Shown: piece by piece, positions 35,220-44,640 of the stretch
Layout: each line of letters begins with the position of its first letter
How positions within the stretch are numbered: the first letter of the stretch is position 1
NCBI GenBank assembly: GCA_015847255.1
Contig: JADLZK010009026.1
Coordinates: 372,001-436,000 of the forward strand
Direction: 5' to 3'
DNA from: Hyparrhenia diplandra
Taxonomy: Eukaryota; Streptophyta; Magnoliopsida; Poales; Poaceae
DNA length: 64,000 bases
Translations under genes and position numbers: made by a program
The notes under the pieces: model-generated
Database searches by the model: none
Seen by the model: only the letters and a program-made list of their open reading frames with translations
Told to the model about the DNA's origin: nothing

Positions 35220-35586
35220 CGGTGCATATACTAAGCACTCGCGAGTTGTAGGGGCTTCGACCTTTTTTGTCTTCCTTTCTTGTTTTATTTTCGAGTTAAA
35301 ACTATGAACAATCAGGGCTGCACTCTTTTTCCTTGCGAAGGGGCGCAAGGTTTTTTAACGAGGCAGCACCAATATTAATATATGCAGGCTAGTTCCCCCA
35401 AATCTTCGAAGGATTGCACGTCAAAAAACTGCACTGAAAGGGGCCGGGTGGCGCCACCCAGCCCTCATCAGCGCGAAGGTAACTGGGATTGACCATGCTC
35501 GGGGGGGCCACCGCAAGGTTGCACCCCCCACGCGGTCAAACCAACGGAGAACCCCTTTTTTTATTTTCCTTTCTCGATCACACAAA
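35220..35586 (+). other. Element 2 post-integrase spacer
   Basis: T-rich then mixed sequence with no ORF of interest, between the integrase stop and the first minisatellite array. Confidence 0.5.
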
Positions 35587-36100
35587 GCCGGGCACCCGGG
35601 CACCTCCGCCCGGGGGCTCCGCCCAATGAAGTCGCCCAGCGCTCTCCGAGTCTGAGACCGCGGAGCGCGCTCGCCGGGCACCCGAGGCACCTCCGCCAGG
35701 GGCTCGCAATGAAGTCGCCCCGCGCTCTCGGTACGAGACCCGCGAGGCGCACCAAGCGGGCGCCCGGGCACCTCCGCCGGGGCTCAACGGTCGCCCAGCG
35801 CTCTGCGTCTGAGACCGCGGGCCTTAAAAAGCCGGGCACCAGGCACCTCCGCCTGGGGCTCGCTTGGTCGCCCGCGCTCTCGAGTACGAGACCCGCGGAG
35901 GGGCCTTAAGCAGGCACCCGGGGCACCTCCGCTGGGGCTCGCGCAATCGCCCAGCGCTCTGTGATCTGAACCCGGGGCGCCAAAAGCCGGGCACCCAGGC
36001 ACCTCCGCCTGGGGCTCACATTAGCTGTCGCCCAGCGCTCTCGTGGCGAGACACTGCGGAGCGCAAACAGCCGGGCACTTAGGCACCTCCGCTGGGGCTG
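35587..36100 (+). repeat. Minisatellite array 1 in element 2 (about 7 x 75-85 bp)
   Basis: Each unit runs GCCGGGCACCCGGGCACCTC, CGCC-GGGGCTC, CGCCCAGCGCTCT, then GAGACCGCGG. Starts are near 35587, 35672, 35756, 35830, 35910, 35987 and 36070 (partial). Unit lengths vary through small indels. Tandem arrays in the 3' untranslated region are known from Tat/Ogre elements. Confidence 0.88.
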
Positions 36101-36317
36101 ATTCAGATTACCCAATATACTCCAAGTACAACCTACGGAAACCAAGAACATGACCTACACCATACATGCATTAAATTCACCCACTAAGGACAGGACCTTC
36201 GCCGTACAAAAGCCTTAAGCGCTCTACCTACTAAGGACAAGACCTCCGCCCGTACAAGCCCACAGCTGCACCGGACATTCATGGTGCCCAACCAACACCA
36301 GGAAACTACCCCCCCGA

Positions 36318-36331
36318 GCACTATAAAACCA
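36318..36331 (+). promoter_or_regulatory. Internal TATA box in 3' region of element 2
   Basis: GCACTATAAAACCA with TATAAAA at 36322-36328, identical over 14 bases to 7165-7178 in element 1. A C/A-rich leader and ATG 36398 follow, 70 bases after the TATAAAA box. Confidence 0.5.
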
Positions 36332-36397
36332 GCCAACCACCCCCCAACCCCACACTCACGCCCGGCACAAGGGGCGCAACCAATCACAAACACCACC

Positions 36398-36805
36398 ATG
36401 CCACGTCCTTTGGCCAACCCCGATCCTATAGAGCCGATGCCAACATACCTCGAAACCCCGAACCAACAACTTAGCGAAGATACCACAATGGAAAATGTAA
36501 GCGAGCCCGACCCCCAAGGCGAGACCGGAAGCAATGAAGAGCACTTGGCGCTTCTGGTGCCCCGAGGCGTGAAACATCCGAATCACGGAGCCCAACGAAG
36601 CCAAATGCGAGACAAACTAGAGCATTTCGGCCCTCCACAACCACCCCGCCCGGCTGCCCGGGGAACACCTCGCACGGGTGCCAGCCGCAGGAGCGGAGAC
36701 CCCTCCGAAGGAGATACCACAATGGAGAATGTAACATTCTCCTGTGGGCAACTCCACCAAAGGAGTCAAAGTTCCGAAGGGGGAGGGGCGAAGCCCCGAA
36801 CATGA
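36398..36805 (+). CDS. ORF after internal TATA box, element 2
   Basis: This 135-codon ORF starts at the first ATG after the TATA box in good plant context (ACCATGCC). It is Pro/Glu-rich with no domain I recognise. DTTMENV occurs twice (near 36479 and 36715), from a repeated stretch ending AATGTAA that also looks like a splice donor. It could be a first exon or a decayed frame. The equivalent in element 1 is at 7261-7566. Confidence 0.35.
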   Translation: MPRPLANPDPIEPMPTYLETPNQQLSEDTTMENVSEPDPQGETGSNEEHLALLVPRGVKHPNHGAQRSQMRDKLEHFGPPQPPRPAARGTPRTGASRRSGDPSEGDTTMENVTFSCGQLHQRSQSSEGGGAKPRT

Positions 36806-37168
36806 ACGCGCGAAGGTGGGCGCAAGCTGCGACAACCCGCGGCACCACCACCGTCAAGCAAAGCTAGGCAAGCTCAACGCCGGAGGTCCACCCCACAAGC
36901 CACCTCCGCAGGGGGCCCTCCGCGCGACGGGCGTCCACGTCCGACCCTCCGGACGATGAGTCGCGGGCTCACAGGGAATGCAAAGGGAACACCCCCACCT
37001 CTACCCGGAGCTTCAACAGTCGACCCCGTGCCTAGAAGGGGACCCTCCGCGCCCCAAAGCAACTATGTAAAAGCCTCAACAGGGAACCCTGCGCCCAGTT
37101 GGGGCACCTCCGCGCACACTACACTACATTGTAAAGCCAAACTTAGCAATAAAAACCTCCGATTTTTT

Positions 37169-37660
37169 GTTTCACACGGCTACCTCCGAAAGAAGCGCGA
37201 GTCCCGCACTAAGGAAAATAGGGGGCCGCCCATTTGTTTCACACGGCTACCTCGAAAGAATCATGAGTCCTCGCACTAAGGAAAATAGGGGGCCATTTTT
37301 TTCCACGGCTACCTCCGAAAGAGTCGCGAGTCCTCGCACTAAGGAAAATAGGGGACGCCGCTGTTTCACACGGCTACCTCCGAAAGAGGCGCGAGTCCTC
37401 GCACTAAGGAAAATAGGGGACGCCGCTGTTTCACACGGCTACCTCCGAAAGAGGCGCGAGCCCTCATCACTAAGGAAAATAGCATTTGTTTCCACGGCTA
37501 CCTCCGAAAGAGCGCGAGTCCTCGCACTAAGGAAAATAAGGGGGCCTTATTTGTTTCACACGGCTACCTCGAAAGAGCGCGAGCCCTAGCACTAAGGAAA
37601 ATAGGGGACGCCGCTGTTTCCACGGCAACCTCCAAAAAAAATCACGCGAGCCTCGCTCCA
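37169..37660 (+). repeat. Minisatellite array 2 in element 2 (about 8 x 62-66 bp)
   Basis: Each unit reads GTTTCACACGGCTACCTCCG, AAAGAGGCGCGAGTCCTCGC, ACTAAGGAAAATAGGGG. Starts are near 37169, 37235, 37300, 37363, 37427, 37490, 37552 and 37614. The unit is unrelated to array 1. Units 4 and 5 are almost identical, which points to recent unequal exchange or slippage. Confidence 0.88.
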
Positions 37661-38570
37661 GTGAGGCAAGGGGCACATTTCAGCGAAAACATACGCATCA
37701 ACATAAAGGAGACTCCTTGAGTTACATCACCAAATAATACAACAAGTCACAACGCCTTTCATGGCGAAAAGGTCCCAGCTGAGCCTCCGCACATACATCC
37801 TCCGCTATACAAGATTCAGACCGTGAAGGAGGCGGCCTAACAAGCACCTTCGCAACACGCTCTCACTTAAAGCCTCCACATCAACTACCTCTACCAGCTC
37901 ATCGGCAAAAGAAGAGATCTCGGAACAACCGGCTCCGACACCACAAGGGGAGGTCGCCACCCAACACCCGATGACAGAAGACCCTCCGCATGTCACTCCA
38001 CTCGAAGCCAACGTCCTCCTGTTTCGGCACCACAACCCGGCCCCCGCGATCAACCCAGCAAGCTGCCTGGCCAAGTGCTATGGCAACGGCCTCATCATCA
38101 TCAATATCATCCTCCGCCATAACCGTCTTTGGGGCAGCCTCGAAAAGTACTCGCTCTACTGTCGAATCGTCAAATCGAGACCGCCGTAAAGCCTCAAGCT
38201 TGATTGGCCATATCATACTGCGAACGGCCCCACCAAAACCGCTCGAAGGGCAGCCAGGAAGCGCCGCATGGCTTGCACCCAAGTCTCCCGAGAGATAAAC
38301 ACGTCTGGCGATTCATCATCGAGAGGACCACATTGAGTACCATCGGCGGGACCCCGGGTACACTGCGGCCATTACAAATAAACGAAGCTCGATTAGGCCC
38401 ATCCCCAAACAAAAAGACCACAACAAGCGAATAAAAACTGAAGAAGATAGCGAGCCATTAAACCCGGTACTTCAACTTAAAGAGTATGGGCACGAAGGCC
38501 AGGAAACCCTCTGGGACTACAAGCGAGAATATCCATTAACAAAGGCCCGACCCCCCCCCCCCACTCGGCC
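37661..38570 (+). other. Element 2 spacer, no gene recognised
   Basis: Mixed sequence with short ORFs on both strands, a run of C near 38551 and no recognisable domain. Confidence 0.45.
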
Positions 38571-38571
38571 C

Positions 38572-41476
38572 CTATTCCACCTCTGCGTCGAGGAGGTCGG
38601 CGGCAAAGACGCAATGGGTTATTTGTCGGCCGTTCGGACGGGAAGCGAAGGCCTCCGAGAAGGGACAGCGGCGGAGGTAGAAGCGTCGGCGGTGCAGGAC
38701 AGGAGTCGGATTAGCGGCGGGGGAGCGGAGTAACGGAGACCGGCGCGCGGTCAAGTCTTCGGCGGCGGAGGTACCCGAAAGTCACCTTGAAGGCGACCGG
38801 GCACCTCCAACCCGTCCGGCGTCCGCGGAGGCTCCGAGGCGCGGCGACGGCGCCCCTGCATCACCCACACCACCATGTAAGTCCACGATAAAGAAAGCTG
38901 CGGAGGCTAAAAGAAAAAAAAAAAGAAAAATGAAATAAAAGTGAGAAGCGAGGCGGTCTTCTTGGCGCAGGGCTGACTTCGCGAGATCCAACGAGCTCCG
39001 CCCCGCCCTCGTAAAAACGCTTGATAAAGGCCGTGTGCCGCTTCGCCCCCCGATCCCTGGCCGACGCCTTAACCTCTTCGCGCTCGGGTAGGGCGCGCTC
39101 CGGATCTTCGAGGCGGGGTGCGGTGCTCACCTGCGCAGACCTCGGAGGACACCGCCGAAGGCAAACGCCGCCGTGCTCGCCGCTCGAAGTCGGTGGAGCT
39201 CACCATCACCTTCTTGACTCCGAGACACCGTGGCGCATCGAGGCGCCAAACGGCGCAACATCGAGCCGGAAGAGCCCTCGAGGGCGGCTCCGCCCCCGAG
39301 GGAACTCGTCCGGCGTCGCTTTAAAGGCCTCGGCCTCAGCGTACGGGGACAGCTCCCACCCCCGTTAAGCCGCGCCCGTAGCCTCCGCCTCCGTCTTCGG
39401 GCGTCACGGGCCTCCTGCACATCCATGGCCAGGCAGCTCATTCTCATTTGGGCACCTTCGCCCCCTCACGAGGTCCTCCACCTCCTGCAGGCCGCCCTAG
39501 CTCTTCGGAGGCCGCCTTGCGCTCCGGGCCTCCCCGGCTCTCTCCTTAAGGCCGTCGGTGGCTTTCGGGAAGGCGTCCTCATGCTCCACCGCGTCCCAGC
39601 CCTCGCGAATGGCCGCGCCGCGCTGCTGACACCGGGAGCTCCGCCAACTTCACTTTGATATCCTCGTGGATATCGCGGAGGGACCGGTTCGCCACCTCCA
39701 CCTCCGCCTCGGGCAGGCGCACCCGGTCGAACACCCGGACCGATGAACCTCCGTTCAACCACGTCTTTGGCGAAGGGGTGTCGCGAGAGGTCAACCCGGT
39801 ATGCAGCTCAACATCGACATCGTCGATGCCAATGAACTCGCCACATACTGGCGGCGTGGAGGGGCCTCCGCTACCCCCACACGACTTGCCGCTTCCCGCG
39901 AGGGCCTCAGCGGCCTCGTGCGTGATGGCCCCATCGACCCACATGGCTCCGCCGATAGGGGCGGGGCTGGGGTGCTCATGCGAGCACGGCCGCAGAACCG
40001 CCCCCTCGCCGGCTTCTTTCCTCCTCGTCGCCGTCGCCACCGCCGTCGGCTCCTTCGCCCTCCTCGGAGAGCCCCCGCGCGACCGGCTCCTCCTCCTCGC
40101 TATCGGGCCGTCCTCCGACGACTCCTCCTCCTCGGCCGCCGCCTCCGCCTCCACTTCCTCCTCCTCTTCCTCCTCGCCGTCGGAGATCATGAGGAGGTCG
40201 AGGTCCGCCGTCGAGCCGCTAGTGCCGCCCGTGAGCTCGCCTCCCGAGGGAGGGGCCCGAGAGGCGGGCCTATGAACGCCCCCTGCTTGGCGGGGGCTCC
40301 GGCGCCCACCCGCTGCCGCCTTTGCGGACCCCTCTCTTCCGCTTCCGGCGTCCATCTCGTCGGCGTCGGCCTCCGTTGGCGATCATCATAAAGCGGCGCC
40401 TAACGGTCGTACACCCGATTAACAGCGGTGCGGTCAGCGAGGCTTCGCCGGATCTTCGGATCTCCGGGCTCTCCAACTTGCCCGATCAGGACCTCGGCGG
40501 CGAAGCGGCCTCCGCCATGACGAGCGGCCAAACTCGTCGTTGTCTCGCCCGCCCGCCTCGGCCCGGCTCGGCCACGTCTCCACCAAATCCACCTCCAAGG
40601 CCTTGAGGCCCTTGGGGGCATAAACTCCGACTCCCACCCGGCGAAGGTCTCGCCCGCCACAGCGGCGGGCGTTGGCCCCCGCAAACTCCTCCACGGTCGG
40701 CGCACACCGTGGGGCGCCATCAGCCTAACGCCTCTAGCTCCCTCCGCGGCTGCATCCGTCTTGACCCGGCCCCGGCCGCCACGGACACGATCGTCGGGGG
40801 CGGCGAGCCCCCCTCGCATCTTCAATCTTGTAATAGAACCGGTGGTCCAGCCGGTGGAGGCCCACTTGTTCGGCTTAGCCGAGGCGAGGGGACTCCACCC
40901 CACTCAGGAATGAAGGTGCACACCCCAAACTGGGGGATCGGAACACCTCCGTATCCGTCACCTTGAAGTTGCGGGGCTGGGTGTGCACCGCGTGGCTGCC
41001 GACAAAGCCATCCACCATAGGCTCCAGCCGACGGAGCGGCAGGCCCACACATAGGTGGCCAGTAGAGGACGGGGAGGGCGTCGGTGATGAAAGCGGAGGT
41101 TCCACCTCCGCGGGACCGCCGGCACGAACTCCGCCCCGGAAAGCGAAGCCCGGCGTGGAAAAACTCCAAGAAGACGATCACCTGCGCCCTCGCCCGGATT
41201 GGGGACCGTCTCCCCCCTCCGAAGGCGGGACCTCTTAGGCCCGAACCACTTGTACTCCCTCTGCGGCCTCTTGGCTGACTTCTCCGTGCACTTGCTCGGA
41301 GGTAACTTCAGCTCTCCACGATGGTCTTCGGCTCGAAGTCTCCTTGATACGGCGCCATCGGAGCTAGGAGAACGGACGTGCAAAAGGCCAAACCAAGGAG
41401 CGCTAAGGGAAGGGACCCCGCCAGTGTATCGCGCGGAGCCTATAGCAGCGGCCCAGCGTGGCGGAGCAAAGCGCAA
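38572..41476 (-). pseudogene. Antisense ORF remnants of element 2
   Basis: On the minus strand from about 41476 the N-terminal part reads IVFLEFFHAGLRFPG, then FGVCTFIPEWGGV, the style of Transposase_28 'putative gypsy type transposon' proteins (from memory). Next come frames at 40903-40400, then a 258-codon frame 40355-39579 with an acidic run (GEEEEEEEVEAEAAAEEEES) and Arg/Ser-rich stretch. A Glu/Ala-rich tail reaches about 38570. Frameshifts separate the parts. Order and strand match the antisense region of element 1. Confidence 0.55.
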
Positions 41477-41933
41477 AAGCGGAAGCTAAAGCTAAACGAA
41501 AGCAAGATGAGAGCACAAAACCCTAACCCCACCAACCGTACATATTTATAGGCGGGGGCGGGAGGAGGGGCAGCGCGGGATCCAGCCGGAACCCCTGAAA
41601 ACCGCGGCCCGGATCCCAAAGCAGCGCCCCGCCCTCCGATCCATCCGGCAACAACGAACGAACAGCATCCATACTCCATGAACAAACACAAAGACCCCGA
41701 TCCGCCCCTAACGGATCAGCCAACCACGTTCACCCAAGAATAACCTAAGCCCCCGCATCCATGAAACGAAAAAAGGCCTAAGCCCACCTCCGCGAGGCCC
41801 ACGAGCAGCCGGGGACGCCGCTGGCAAGGGCCCATGGGGCGCCCAACAGGCCACCCGCGACGGACCCTCCGGAAAAGACGACATTGTTGCTGCTCCGCCC
41901 CTCGGAGGAACCCGGACCTTCGAGGGGCTGCTT

Positions 41934-42712
41934 TGTTGGGAGGGCGACCCTCGCCGGCTCCGGCAGCCCGCAGCAGCCTCGCCACCGGGAGGGGCCAAGA
42001 ACTAATCTCTTTAGAAAATGTAAGTCTTGGGGACAAAGCTGCGAAGGACCCTTCGCAAGACGCTGGCGATGACGCCCCGACCCTCCGAGGAGGCGACCTC
42101 CGGAGGCCGGGATCTAGTCCGAGGGAAACCAAGGCCACCCACACGCCCGACGGGGAACGCCGGCGGAGGAGTTCCCCAAGCCCGACGGTCCAAGCGGCGA
42201 AGGGCGGAGGGAGGCCCCCTCAGGGGGGTCCCCTCCGCGTTGGCACCCGGCATCGGCGGCCGTGAAGAGGAAACCCTACATCCGCAACGCAGGAGGAAGT
42301 ACAAGTGTATTTCCGTTCTAGCCTTGGATGAATAGTTCTTGACTGCCCTGAAGGGGCCCACTGTAGCGTGTGTTCCCCCACCACCGTGTGTACCAATTTG
42401 TAAATCAGCCCGGCCCGCCCCTCGGTATTCCCTATAAATACCCGGTACGCGACCTTTAATGTAATGGATTGATCGGGTTGGCGGTTTAAGCGCCATTTAC
42501 TCGCATTTTGCCATACCCACGCCACGCCGTCCCGTCCGTCCTGCGGAGGCCCGAGCGCCCTCCGATCCCTCCCCCCTCGGAAAAACACGGTGGAGGGGGG
42601 CTGGCGGAGGCCGCCCGCTCCTCGCCCATCCTTTACTTACCCCGTGGGAAACCCTCGCCCCCTTCCTGCCCCTCAGGGAGCGAAGGCTAAGGGGGCAGGA
42701 GTGATCCCCACA
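41934..42712 (+). repeat. 3' LTR of element 2 (779 bp)
   Basis: It starts TGTTGGGAGG and ends CCCCACA. ACAAA follows at 42713-42717. It carries a TATA box at 42433-42440. Before it lies GAGGGGCTGCTTT, a poor polypurine tract. Confidence 0.94.
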
Positions 42713-42717
42713 ACAAA
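42713..42717 (+). other. Target-site duplication, right (ACAAA)
   Basis: Perfect match to 28560-28564. Confidence 0.95.
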
Positions 42718-43060
42718 CACTTTGTCTATCGATTTGTGCACCCTAAGAAAACACGGGAATGAGTTGCATAGAGCTGATGCAGTCTTGATGAGAGAAGAGA
42801 GAGGCCCCACAAAAAAGTAGAAAGAAAGAAAGTAGAACAAAGAAGTAGTAAGCACTGTATGAGAATGAGAACGGCTACGCGTACATTAAAACTACTAAGT
42901 GATGTCGTTAAGCATGGTGCTAAGGTAACCATTACGTAAGACCATCTTTCACAAGTATTAGCCCATAAACAAAACTTGCTCAATAATAACCACATATACT
43001 GCTCAGAATAATTAAAAAAAAAGTAAAAAAAATGTTGATTGGGTGAAAAGTGTCTAACTT

Positions 43061-43076
43061 TTTTTTGCGATAAAAC
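43061..43076 (-). mobile_element. Micro-insertion, 16 bp, 13-bp target duplication
   Basis: TTTTTTGCGATAAAAC is flanked by perfect AAGTGTCTAACTT at 43048-43060 and 43077-43089. On the minus strand it ends in six A, as a severely truncated retroposon would. Confidence 0.6.
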
Positions 43077-43103
43077 AAGTGTCTAACTTATTGATACAGA
43101 GTT

Positions 43104-43119
43104 CTTTTTCTTTGTCAAT
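43104..43119 (-). mobile_element. Micro-insertion, 16 bp, 14-bp target duplication
   Basis: CTTTTTCTTTGTCAAT is flanked by ATTGATACAGAGTT (43090-43103) and ATTGACACAGAGTT (43120-43133), one mismatch in 14. On the minus strand it is A-rich at the 3' end. It begins one base after the previous insertion's right repeat. Confidence 0.5.
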
Positions 43120-43410
43120 ATTGACACAGAGTTGAGGACCACATTTCCAAAAACAAGCAGCCTAATCTTAGAAATCGAAAAAAAGCAAAATGACTCAATA
43201 AACCATTAGCATCTTCAATCATAGGTAATTGTCTCATCCAGGAGCATAAGTAGCTGAACTCCTAGTGGTTGGCAAGACCTTCAGTGAACTCCAAACCTGG
43301 AGCACTGGTGACCTTCGTCTTAATCATGACACTTGAACTCTAAGTTCTTGGACAGAGCTAGAGTCAAGGTATATAACACCACAACACAACATCGAATCAC
43401 CATCAGGCAT

Positions 43411-43481
43411 CTGACGCTAAAAATTTTCTTTATCGATGAACGATCTAACGCTAAAGATGGCTAAATGTTTTTTAGCGTCAG
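43411..43481. repeat. Inverted repeat, 71 bp
   Basis: CTGACGCTAAAAA and TTTTTTAGCGTCAG face each other, and AACGCTAAAGATGGCTAAAT lies between. The repeated AACGCTAAA/TTTAGCGT units resemble subterminal repeats of a small DNA transposon; no ends were defined. Confidence 0.5.
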
Positions 43482-43707
43482 AACGCATGACGGTTTAGCC
43501 GCTTTGAGCATCAGATCGTCGGGCAGCAATTGAGGTGCAGTGGCCTCCAATGTTCTTGATGCTTCTCATGCTTATGCTGAACAAAAGGGCCTGTATGACA
43601 TACTACCTATATATTGCGTATGACATCTTTTCATCTGGTGTGGCTTATATTTCTCTCTGACACCTACTCATGATCACCAAGAGCATTCCTCAAACACAGA
43701 AAGATCT

Positions 43708-43771
43708 GGTGTGTGTGTGTGTGTTTTGTTTTTCGTTTTTGAGCATTAGATCTTTTTTTTTTTTTTTTTTG
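43708..43771 (+). repeat. Simple repeats: (GT)n and poly(T)
   Basis: A short GT run followed by a T run of about 20. Confidence 0.8.
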
Positions 43772-44519
43772 AGAATCTTGAGAAAGATCTATTTGCTCGT
43801 TGCTGTAAGGCATCCAGTGGCTCACCCGGCCCACTCACTTGCTAGCGGCTAGCGCTACTTGGTCTGGCCGTCGGTCAGTCATGGGCTGGGCCGGGCAGGT
43901 GTTCCACAGCATCAGTGGATGATCGATGGGGACCATTATTAGGTGGTCTCCAACACGATGTGCACTTTTTTTAGATAATCCACATGCGCTCCTTTAGCTT
44001 CACCCCATCCCCTGGCTCTCATACATATATATAGCACTAGGGAAAGATGCACTCCCTTAGCTTAGTTGTTGTGTGGCATGTCCACAGACACAGAAGCTGC
44101 ACACGACTAATTGAGGCAGCCTGACCAAGAGGTTAAAGCTCGCTGCATGTGCAATAGAGAGACGTTGGAAGCTTGCTTTTCTATTCTGGACACGAGACAA
44201 ATTAAGTGTGATTAATTGACGAGTAGATATATATGTTGTGGAAGGAGTACTGGCAAGAGATATATATAGCAGAGTTTCATAGTCATGCAAGTGCATAACT
44301 GCATATGCTCACGTCTAAATCAAAACAGCAAAAGTTAAGCTCATGGTGAATTATGATACTATATACGCTGAAGGGCAGATTCTGATATACTATACTAAAG
44401 GATAGATTATCAAATAAGCTCATGGTGAATGCTTGTCGCTATTGAATACCTATCCGCTCAAGTGTTGAATTCTGATACTATTCTCAATGACAGATTATCA
44501 AATGTAAACAGAAACTGTA

Positions 44520-44640
44520 TATTTTTTTTAGATAAAGCCTAGAGTCTCCACGAGATCAAATCAGGCCAATTATTACAAGCAAGCCATAACAAGGCACAAA
44601 GCTAAGACACTATGCCAAATCATAGGCAACAAGTTCAACC
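44520..44640 (-). mobile_element. Possible LINE 3' end
   Basis: Read on the minus strand, the segment ends CTAGGCTTTATCTAAAAAAAA, cited here from 44540 down. TTATCTAAAAAAA also closes the micro-insertion at 47377-47400 and a segment near 45045-45065. No target duplication was found here. Confidence 0.35.

Larger units (their letters stand above)
28565..42712 (+). mobile_element. Tat-type Ty3/Gypsy LTR retrotransposon 2, complete (14.1 kb)
   Basis: Two LTRs of about 780 bp and the 5-bp ACAAA target duplication define the ends exactly. Inside are a primer site, gag with a zinc knuckle, protease, RT, RNase H, second RNase H and integrase, then 6.7 kb of 3' region holding two minisatellite arrays, an internal TATA box and antisense ORFs. 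The layout parallels element 1, but LTRs and primer site differ, so these are different families of one lineage. Most of pol is frameshifted; only the integrase core and C-terminus are open. Confidence 0.96.

Noticed and set aside
35587..37660. Regular direct repeats that could be taken for CRISPR arrays
   Set aside because: Units are joined with no unique spacers, vary in length, and lie inside an LTR retrotransposon of a plant genome. They are minisatellites.
39579..40391. Long plus-strand ORFs at 39655-40275 and 39801-40391
   Set aside because: They are GC-rich mirror frames of the antisense ORF, low-complexity in Ser/Arg/Pro, with no domain. The minus-strand frame has a better context.
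43740..43772. Poly(T) stretch as a retroposon tail
   Set aside because: No flanking direct repeats could be found; treated as a simple repeat.
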